Below, in pieces: positions 56,205 through 64,000 of a stretch of DNA of 64,000 bases. Position 1 is the stretch's first letter, and each line of letters begins with the position of its first letter. The notes under the pieces were generated by a model. The model worked only from the letters and a program-made list of their open reading frames with translations, was not told where the DNA came from and made no database searches. A program made the translations under genes and the position numbers. The DNA comes from Micrasema longulum (taxonomy: Eukaryota; Arthropoda; Insecta; Trichoptera; Brachycentridae): NCBI GenBank assembly GCA_022494885.1, contig JAGVSM010001434.1, positions 425,932 to 489,931 of the forward strand, in the 5' to 3' direction.

Positions 56205-56375
56205 TTGAATCGGGTTGTGGTCCTGTGGCTAGTGTCTCGGACTCACGGACCAAAGGTCTGTGGTTCGAATCCCACTTTACCCCAACTTGATTCCCATTTT
56301 CTAATAGTGAGTTATTTACAACTCGTTGAAAATGGCCCTCAAAATTAAATATTTGGGTAAATCATAAGAACGCAA
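56205..56375 (+). mobile_element. SINE B, uninterrupted copy
   Basis: 'GAATCGGGTTGTGGTCCTGT', A box 'TGTGGCTAGTGTCTCGG', B box 'GTGGTTCGAATCCC', body 'TTGATTCCCATTTTCTAATA' and 'GTTGAAAATGGCCCTCAAAA'. Reference for the split copy at 13.6 kb. Confidence 0.65.
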
Positions 56376-56474
56376 ATATTTCTTTTTTTTTTTTAAATAA
56401 AAAAAGTTTTTTATTTTATTTTACAGATATTTTGCGATATTAATAAATATTATCAAATATTTGTATAAAACTAC

Positions 56475-56529
56475 TTACCGACTTTTCTATATCTATCGGT
56501 TTCGAGACGTACCAGTCTCTTCGTCAGGA
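56475..56529 (-). other. hammerhead-like core, all boxes intact
   Basis: Minus strand: CTGACGA, helix II GAGAC/GTCTC around TGGTAC, GAAA, then helix III ACCGA/TCGGT (5 bp, loop of about 14 nt) followed by A, giving a GTA cleavage-type triplet. Helix I partners directly outside do not pair well. Best single candidate in the window. Confidence 0.4.
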
Positions 56530-57929
56530 CACCAATTTAACCAACATGCAAAACCCACTATACACCTTCACCATAGTTGTTGCACAAAAATATAAAATCA
56601 ACACGACATGCATATTAATAAGCACATGCTCTGATTAGATTATGAAAATATTTTATGTTGTTTGAGAAATAGTAGAAAAAAATAGGGAATGGGATGGAAG
56701 GAGGGGCTTGAGTTTAATAGGTCTTGTGTGACCATTACCATGGAACATCGTATAACGGTTTATATTGAAAGGTTGTTTAATTCTTGATCAAAGGAACATT
56801 ATTTTTTAAAGCTTTCCTAATGTGAAATATTTCCATTCTATTTACGTTTAACACTTTATTATTTGTAAGTAAGATTTTATGTATCTCCTGTATTTTTATT
56901 CAAAATTGAACATTAAGAAAATATTAATATTAGTAATTACGAATATCAATTGTGTTAAGTTATTTCTGCTCAAAATAATCTCATTCTCAATCGAAAATGG
57001 TTTTAAAAAGTTGTATTTTTTAATAATATTAACAAATGATAGCCTTTGCTTTAACAATATTTGTTTTTAATGTTGTTCTATTTATTTGCCAGGGGGTTTT
57101 TAGATTTGCATTTTTTTTTTATTGTTTGCGAATAATGAACTAATTAAACACATAATATTTTAACGTGCAACTTGTATAATATATACATAAATAGACGCCA
57201 TCGTTTTGCGTTGTTTCTTCTGCACACGAGATGAGGAAATAATGACGCCGCATCGTTGACGAGAACTTGTTTTAAGAGACAAATATTTATTATTTGTGTA
57301 ATCATGTATATTACCGAGGAATGCCAACTACCATTCCATTGCTATCTTAATTCCTCTGCAAATATCTTGTTCATTTACTAAATAAACATCGAATATACAA
57401 GACAGATATAACATACATACGTCGCTGCATTATTATATTCGTAATGCAGGTTTTTATCTTATTTTTTATGATGGTGCAAACTGTACACTGGAGTGTGCTA
57501 ATGATGTATGAAGTTTTTATTTTTTTAGACATCAAAGTGACAGGGTCTAAAAAGTTTCATTTTGGATCAAAGTAATAAAATTATTTAAAAATATATTCCA
57601 TACTACTTTTGGCCCTCAACCGAGGTTTGAAGTTTGTCACTGTCTGGACATTTTGTTAATTATCTTTATTGATAGAGTTTTGTTAGTAAAGATATAACTT
57701 AATCACATTATAAATTCGAACACGTTTTAAAACTACAGAAATGTAAAAAGTTTACACTCCGTGGAACTGATTCCGTTGAGCGCCTGGCGAAAAAAATGGC
57801 TTATTATAACAACGCTTATTACAAAACAAAGTGCAACTCACGCCCTTAGATGCTTATTTAATAAGATTTAATGCACATTCTAAAATTTAATTAAACTGAT
57901 TTTCATACTTAAATACGAAATGACCGATC
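56530..57929. other. no gene recognised
   Basis: AT-rich sequence. The frame 56879-57070 shows no domain. No repeat assigned. Confidence 0.4.
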
Positions 57930-58470
57930 AATAGTTGACATGAAATTTTTATTTAAAGGGTGTTTTTTTTTATTTTTATTTATTTGGAAGTTCAACAAGA
58001 ATACATAAAATACATACAATTTTGAAGTAAGCATTACTAATATTCTTTATATATATCCTCAATTATAGAACTCCACCATCTTTCATAAATTATATAAAAT
58101 AAGTGTGTAAAATCAATTTTAGTAATAACAAAGATTAAGTTTTGTGAAAGATAAGAATAAAGATTGAGTTAAAGAAATAAAATTGAGTTAAACATAAGAA
58201 ATTACATTTTTAATTTTTTTTTTTTAAGAAAAGAAAATAAAAAATATAAGATGTAATAAAATAGACTTAAATTAATTTACATACACAAAATAAGGATGTT
58301 TTCACACTAAAATATTTCATAGTCGATTGACTGGTACCTGAAACGTAAGTCTGATCATCTTACTTTTATGTAACTAACAAAAAAAGATCGAGATACGCTG
58401 CGATTGATGTACAAATGCAGTGCCGTATGCACCATTAGGTGCGGAAAGGGAGTGATGGTGATTATGAAAA
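57930..58470 (+). mobile_element. SINE A, split by an A-rich insertion
   Basis: 'AGTTGACATGAAATTTTTAT' (to 57966) and 'TTTTCACACTAAAATATTTC' (from 58292) join to form the SINE A body. Then 'GACTGGTACCTGAAACGTAA', 'GTCTGATCATCTTACTTTTA', 'GATACGCTGCGATTGATGTA' and 'AATGCAGTGCCGTATGCACC'. Confidence 0.6.
57967..58291 (-). mobile_element. poly(A) insertion inside SINE A
   Basis: Reversed A-rich tail (TTTTTTTATTTTTATTTATT) at the left. Flanks AAGGGTGTTTT (57956-57966) and AAGGATGTTTT (58292-58302) match at 10 of 11 positions, a TSD. No coding sequence remains. Confidence 0.55.
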
Positions 58471-59190
58471 ACTTTTTTTTCGACTTTTTGACTGTTTGTG
58501 TTTTAATGTTTTTTTTTCATCTTTGTTTAAATACTTAATTTCATTAAAATTTATTTTGATAACCAGTAGCTCAATCACAAATTACTATCGACGTGATAAA
58601 CATTTCTCACCGTGGTTGTTTATCGTATTCGCGATCACAATGCAACATCCGTAAATACCTAATATTAAATATCAAAATATTTACGTTTCGCCACGTATAA
58701 TCCTGCTACGCAATCATTTTTTAGAATTTCACCGGTGTAGGTAAATATGGAAAATACTCCAAAACTGCTAATTTTATCGATTTATTATTTATCATGCTAT
58801 TTATTGTATTTAGCTGGCGGTTGGCAAGCCAAATGTCAAGAAAAGCAGTCGCCATAGTAATTGTAATTTAATTGTTACTTTTTTGCATTAGAAACTCCTT
58901 ACTATTTTGCAAATGCAATATATTGTATTATTTTTTAGAGTAAACGCCGATTTCGCGCCAACGAATTGTATTTATTTTCGAGGAAAACAAAAAACAAACC
59001 GACATGAGCGTTGACTTAGAGATTACACACGCGTAGACTTATGACTTATGCGATAACTTAAGCATGTTCATTATTGTTCATTGTAATCGCTCAAATGCTT
59101 AGCATTTTTTTAAGCACGTCGATAGTTTTTTGTAATCGAGCTACTGTTTTCTTCTTTAAAATTCAAATGTAATCACAAGGCATTAAACTC
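58471..59190. other. no gene recognised
   Basis: Nothing assignable. Confidence 0.4.
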
Positions 59191-59194
59191 TTTT

Positions 59195-59445
59195 ATAAAT
59201 GTATATATGGCTAAAATGAAATTGAAAAATAAAATGAGACAAGGACAACCGAGGAAGACGTGGCATAATCAGATAAACCAAAATCTTAAGTCTGGTCTTG
59301 TCAAAAGCAGGCAGAACCGAAGGGAATGTATGACAAGATGTATGAATGTGGAAGTTGCTAGGAATGTATGCAAGGATAAAAGTGTGTGGCGGTGCATTCT
59401 CTCCGGCTACCCCTACGGAGAAATGCCGTGATGGTAGTAGTAGTA
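59195..59445 (+). mobile_element. RTE-like LINE, last 80 codons and GTA tail
   Basis: The frame 59207-59431 reads 'MAKMKLKNKMRQGQPRKTWH', 'NQINQNLKSGLVKSRQNRRE' and 'CMTRCMNVEVARNVC', ending SGYPYGEMP-stop, then GTA repeats. 5'-truncated member of the 23.8 kb subfamily. ATAAAT lies on both sides as a weak TSD candidate. Confidence 0.75.
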
Positions 59446-59945
59446 ATAAATAGAATGTATATAAACCTATGTATGTTACTGACTGCACTATAAATGGGTG
59501 CTCTCCATCTCTTACCGTTGTTTGCGAGAAATGGGTTTATGGAAGGAAATACAAACCCGTTGTTGATTCCAGAACTATGGAAGGTTGTATCACCAAATAA
59601 GTCCCCTGCTGCACCACTCTTTTGAAACCCACACCGCCCCAACAGAGCCATAAAGAAAACGAGTCAATTCCACCATGTCACAATGTCACTTTCGCACGCA
59701 TTATCCTGTCTCGGGTGTGACAGTTTTAATTGCTCTTTCTACTATTCCACGGCGATTTGCATCCTGCAGTTGCAGCCTGCGGCACATAAGGTTCGATTCG
59801 AAGGCCTTCGAGGTGAAAACACGATCTGCGTGGTTCGTGGAAAATGGTTAATAATTTGTTTATTTTAGAAATGACATCACACGGTAGATATTTTAGTATC
59901 GAGTTGCGGTATTGTGTTTTACCATTGCCGTATTTTGGTTTTAAT
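59446..59945. other. no gene recognised
   Basis: Nothing assignable. Confidence 0.4.
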
Positions 59946-60450
59946 AATAATATAATAATATTTGGTTGATTTATAAAGCGCCATTTTTGTGAAAAATCAC
60001 CTCAAGGGCGCTTTACAATTGTATACTTAAACTTACATTCTAACAAAGCTTAAGTGACATATTATATTTTCTGATTCAAAATTGAAGATATGATAAACTA
60101 AAGAAGTCAGATTTTATTTGGGATCTGAACTACTAGGACTGTTGATGATTCGTAAGTTTGAAGGCAATTGATTTCAGGCAGAGGGGCTGGCAACGGTAAA
60201 AGCACAATCTCCAAATCCAGTGTTTGGGGAGCGCCGGATTTCGACAAGTTTTCCTCTTCCTCAATCAAATGCTGACCTAAGAGTAGATTTTTTTTACATG
60301 TACTTCCCCTTTCCTGGAGGTATTTTAATACTGCCCAGCAAAGCTTGTATTATATTATCTCTGGGCTTTTTAACCAGTGCAAATCTCGAAGATGTTGGGA
60401 GATGTGAAAATAAGTCCATTACGAATTTTAAATAAATTGATTATATTATT
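59946..60450 (-). mobile_element. L2-like LINE subfamily 2, 3' end
   Basis: ATA repeats, hairpin AGCGCCATTTTTGTG...CCTCAAGGGCGCTTT, and a coding remnant in reverse: degraded SAWNQLP block, 'IRRSPNTGFGDCAFTV', and 'LAGQY'-type sequence up to the 'HWLKSPE' block near 60370. Same subfamily as 27.3 and 34.7 kb. Confidence 0.7.
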
Positions 60451-60474
60451 CATGGGAAATATCACGGTTTTTCA

Positions 60475-60860
60475 AACTTTTAAAAATAATAAGGGTCTAT
60501 GAAATAGTGTCAAGTTAAAAAAAAATGACTACTTATTAGTAGCATAAAAAAATTATTAAATTTATAATTTTGAATTCCTGCGAAAACGGTTCATTGCATT
60601 GGCCACGCCCCTAATACGCACGGTTCGTGTAAATTTCGAACTTTGTGAACTTTTAAATTTAAATAGAACACCGTCACAACTCTTGAAGTCACAATTGTCA
60701 AGGCCAGACATGTCGCGTTTTTGTAGAAACATATTATTTAAAATTATGTTTGAAAACATTTCACTTATAAATAAAACTATTAATTTTTCTAAATTCAATG
60801 AATTTATTTTATCGGTATTTGTAGTATGTGATATTTCCCTATTGTTATTAATAAGGTAAT
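60475..60860 (+). repeat. family S, copy 4
   Basis: 'AATAAGGGTCTATGAAATAG', 'GGCCACGCCCCTAATACGCA', 'CACAATTGTCAAGGCCAGAC', 'ATGTCGCGTTTTTGTAGAAA' and 'GTAGTATGTGATATTTCCCT'. The longest S copy; shares its right half with 10.0-10.2 kb. Confidence 0.65.
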
Positions 60861-61799
60861 GTTTTTTTTTTTTTCATTAGCAGTGACCCTTAAATATTTA
60901 TTGTTTACTAGCTGAACGCGGCCACGCTTCGCTGCGGATTTGTCTGATATGAATTATTATGGGATTAAATAAAAATAGTCGAGTCACTATACATTTACAG
61001 AGAAAACACATTGCTTATTTTTTTTATTTTTAATTTCTTTATTTGCGTTGCTGTGAATATGATGTAGAATATAGGGAGAGAAAATAGTAATTTTGGCTAA
61101 AATTGATAAAATGGCAGCCCTGTGTAGAACTGTCACGCAGTAATTGTTAACTATGACAAATTATGAGTCGATTAAAAACGCATAGAATGTTCCGTTTCCG
61201 CGAACCTTCCGAATAAATAGTAAAAAGAAACATTATTTCGCTAAAATGCAATGTTCTGTAATATTTTTGAGTTTTGCGACCAAAAACATACGCAACTTAA
61301 TTTTATATTATATATATATATATGTATAGATATATCACATTACCTACCAATTTTCTCGTCAATCTTTCCAGAAAAATACACTGTAAGTTATCAATGCCAG
61401 AAGCTAAAGATTTTTATATAATAACATATTTTTGTTTTTCATTTAATGATTTCCGTGGTACTTAAGTGAAGGTATTTTTAATTGCGTTAATATATACAGT
61501 ACGTACGTCAAGAATCGGGGATATTTTCCGCAATAATAATTATTTGTCAGATTTTAATATCCGTGACGTGAAAGTATCGGATATCTCGAAACGGATTTTT
61601 TTTATTTATCGCTTGCACATTTATGTTTCTTTTTTATTTTATTGGCTGTAAAATTTTAAACAGGCGCTTTCTTTTCTCGCTTGTCATGACGTATTTTAAT
61701 TGTTTTGAGCTCATAATAAATAACGCGCTCACTACATTATTACTATGAGATTTAATGTCATTTGATGCTGTGCGAAAGTTGTTCAAAGATAGGGTTTTT
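60861..61799. other. no gene; possible repeat end at 60908
   Basis: 'CTAGCTGAACGCGGCCACGC' followed by 'TTCGCTGCGG' resembles a repeat end often met in insect DNA, but no second copy lies in this window. TA microsatellite at 61300-61325. Confidence 0.35.
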
Positions 61800-62203
61800 G
61801 TAGTTCATTAATATTATTATTCACTTTACAAAGTGATTAAATGAGTATTCGTTTTGATTAAATTTAAGTAAGACAGTTTATTTTATCATCACATGCTACT
61901 AGTTTATATAAACGATTTAGAGAACAGGTGGATTTTAAGTTTTTCCGAAACATCACTTCACTCGTACAGTTTCGTACTTCTGCTGGGAGAGCATTCCGTG
62001 CCCTGAGGCCTGTGCCTGCGAATGCGCGTTTACTGAATTTAGTGATTTAATTACTTTGCCTATCGCCGAAGATGTAGCTGATCCAAGTGTATAATGTCTG
62101 TCAGCTAGTTCATCTGGAATGCATAGTTCGTAGTTCTGGTAGATATTTCGGTGCAGAGTTGTTGTGCAGTTGTTATACTTAACCCAACAGAGTTTTATTA
62201 CAA
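61800..62203 (-). pseudogene. L2-like LINE 3' region, decayed
   Basis: Reverse-strand match to 28.85-29.25 kb: 'AACATCACTTCACTCGTACA', 'GTACTTCTGCTGGGAGAGCA', 'GTCAGCTAGTTCATCTGGAA'. The tail hairpin is mostly lost, but ATT repeats remain near 61808-61820. Confidence 0.65.
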
Positions 62204-62880
62204 TAATTGACAGGTCATAAGCCCTGTAGATGCCTGGACTTCTATATTACCTTCTCTTAAATGTTCTTCATCTCTGTTGTAATATGTTTTATTACAATAT
62301 TTGAGTTTGTCTTTTGTCTATGAACATTTGGACAAACTCAAATATTGTAATGAAACCAACTGGTCCAAGAAGTTTAAAAATTGAATAATTGTTTTCAGGC
62401 GTTGCCTAGTATGTGAAATAATTCAATCAGATGAATCTCTTCACAACAATAAAGGTTTCAGCTCTTTAACTTCACTAAAATCAACAGATGGAAGAATTGA
62501 AAAAATATGGATGTTCAAACATAGGCAAAATGGTGAATGTTACACAGTGTGTAAAGTGGCCACTTAAACCAGCCAATGACAGGTCATAAGCGCTGTAAAT
62601 GCCTAGACTTCCATATTCCCTTATTTAAGGTATTCTCCATCCCTGTTTTAATTTGTTAATCCTAATGACCCCCGAGGGGGTGAAATCCAGTCTTTTGTCT
62701 ATGAACATTTGGACAAACTCAAATATTGTAATGAAACCAACTGGTCCAAGAAGAAGTTTAAAAATTGAAAAATTGTTTTCAGGCGTTGCCTAGTATGTGA
62801 AATAATTCAGTCAGATGAATCTCTTCACAACAGTAAAGGTTTCAGCTCTTTAACTTCACTAAAATCAATAGAGTTTTGAT
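62204..62880 (+). repeat. family T, tandem array of ~1.8 units
   Basis: 'TGAACATTTGGACAAACTCA' occurs at 62321 and 62702 (period 381 bp), and 'GACAGGTCATAAG' at 62209 and 62578 (369 bp). The two units are nearly identical over the shared part, including 'CAGGCGTTGCCTAGTATGTG'. No coding potential. Confidence 0.75.
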
Positions 62881-63020
62881 TTTCACCGACTTTAGAAATC
62901 ATAGTCAGTGTAATTCCCGAAGTATATTAATATCTTAGAGTACATACAAGATTAATATAGTGTTCACAATAATGAAGCTCCGTTTTAAAGAGTTTTTAAA
63001 GCAGTTCTTTAAGTTGTATG

Positions 63021-63610
63021 TAGGGTCAAAGCACCAATGAATGAGTGGTTAAGGTTCAGCTTGTAGTAAAATCCACATTAAAGGTATAAATTTCATTATT
63101 AAGGCGTACAAAATAAAAGAAAACAATAAAAAACACGTTAATTTTTCTAAGTACTTTTACTTTTTTATTGAAATACGAGTATTACAATTATAATTAATAT
63201 TACTCTAAAAAAATTGTAGAATCACCAGTGAATGACCACTACTACCCCAGTAAAAATAATACTTAGATTTAGTTACATCATAAAATACCTTAACATTTTA
63301 GAATATGGATACATTCAAAGAATTGCATAAGAAATAGCATCAAATAAAACACTTACCATACCTTTCCTTATAAAAACACTATCAATCTCTGAACAATAAC
63401 GGGAAGACGCACTATTAACTTTTGATAACTTACAGTGCAAAACTGATAGATTTGATTCTTACCAAAAGATGTGTCCGCCTACTGCTTTTGTCATAGTTTC
63501 TAGTGTTAAAAGTTTTTGACTGGACACATGTAGCAATTCTTATTACATTGCGTTTTATTAACCAATGGTCGTTTATTGGGGGGTGGTCATTTACTGGTGC
63601 TTTGACCCTA
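63021..63610. mobile_element. 586-bp MITE with TA target duplication
   Basis: Left end GGGTCAAAGCACCAATGAAT and right end (reverse complement) GGGTCAAAGCACCAGTAAAT are inverted repeats of about 20 bp flanked by TA on both sides (63021-63022, 63609-63610). The terminal motif recurs inside near 63221. This fits a Tc1/mariner-type non-autonomous element. No transposase. Confidence 0.7.
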
Positions 63611-64000
63611 TAATATTATAATGAAGAAACGGAGCCTCACAACTTTTGATTACAATTTCTCATTTTATCAAAGCGAGCTTGAATTAATCCTTGGGTAACC
63701 GAGGCTTTCATTTGAATCTTTTTATGACACTGAAGGGTTGAAGCAAGCTTTAGTAACATCGTTTTAAAGCCTTTTCGAGTAGGTTAAGAGTAAGCTGTTA
63801 GCTTATGTTCGTCTGAACAGGAACCGGAAATCTTAATCCAGACCATTTCATTCCGGAAACAGACGAGAGTTATGAGGTAATTCTCTTGTATTTTCACATA
63901 CTTCACACATTTGAAAACTGATCAACGAAAGCCTCTTATACTGTGTATTCATGAATTAATATGAAAATGATGATTTTTCATTTAGATACTGATTTGAGTT
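63611..64000. other. no gene recognised
   Basis: Nothing assignable. Confidence 0.4.

Noticed and set aside
62204..62880. Two direct repeats considered as LTRs of a retrovirus-like element.
   Set aside because: The repeats directly abut with a period of 370-380 bp, and there is no internal region, primer-binding site or polypurine tract.
1..64000. CRISPR array or bacterial operon.
   Set aside because: No short regular spacer arrays and no ribosome-binding-site-led closely packed ORFs; the content is eukaryotic retroelements.

Overview
This window looks like intergenic or intronic DNA from an animal nuclear genome, most likely an arthropod and probably an insect. The base composition is strongly AT-rich. 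There are no operons, no closely spaced open frames and no rRNA or tRNA gene. Almost every recognisable piece is a fragment of a eukaryotic transposable element. The mix (RTE-like, L2/CR1-like, Jockey-like and I/R1-like LINEs, tRNA-derived SINEs, a Helitron, MITEs and Penelope-like traces) fits an insect, and short words such as TAGGTAC hint at a moth or butterfly. That is inference, because no host gene was found to confirm it.

Layout. 0-5 kb: SINE A copies, a LINE 3' fragment, a possible Penelope-like C-terminus and an inverted/tandem repeat called family T here. 5.0-5.3 kb: a ~305-bp near-perfect foldback with a hammerhead-like core in each arm. 5.37-8.47 kb: the longest element, an RTE-like LINE with endonuclease, reverse transcriptase and C-terminal region, broken by three single-base indels. 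8.5-13 kb: family R, split by a younger RTE copy with a 13-bp target-site duplication (TSD), then family S and a MITE. 13-23 kb: SINE B, several minus-strand LINE tails, tRNA-like SINEs, inverted hammerhead-like arms around a tRNA-Val-like SINE (SINE V), and a 626-bp Helitron. 23-35 kb: RTE copies with clear TSDs, one of them inside an L2-like copy, and many L2-like 3' ends. 34-44 kb: family U, a repeat of regularly spaced units that carries an L2-like 3' tail, with RTE, L2-like and MITE insertions; also I/R1-like and Jockey-like fragments. 45-53 kb: poly(A) LINE and Jockey-like minus-strand fragments, small foldbacks and SINEs. 54-64 kb: the longest L2-like copy, more SINE and RTE pieces, a second tandem family T array and a TA-flanked MITE.

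Nothing here works together as a pathway. Every coding stretch is truncated or frameshifted, so all are treated as pseudogenes. The informative content is the nesting order, the TSDs and the recurring non-coding architectures: hammerhead-like foldbacks, U with its borrowed LINE tail, and T tandem/inverted arrays. Family names A, B, C, V, R, S, T, U and W are local labels only.
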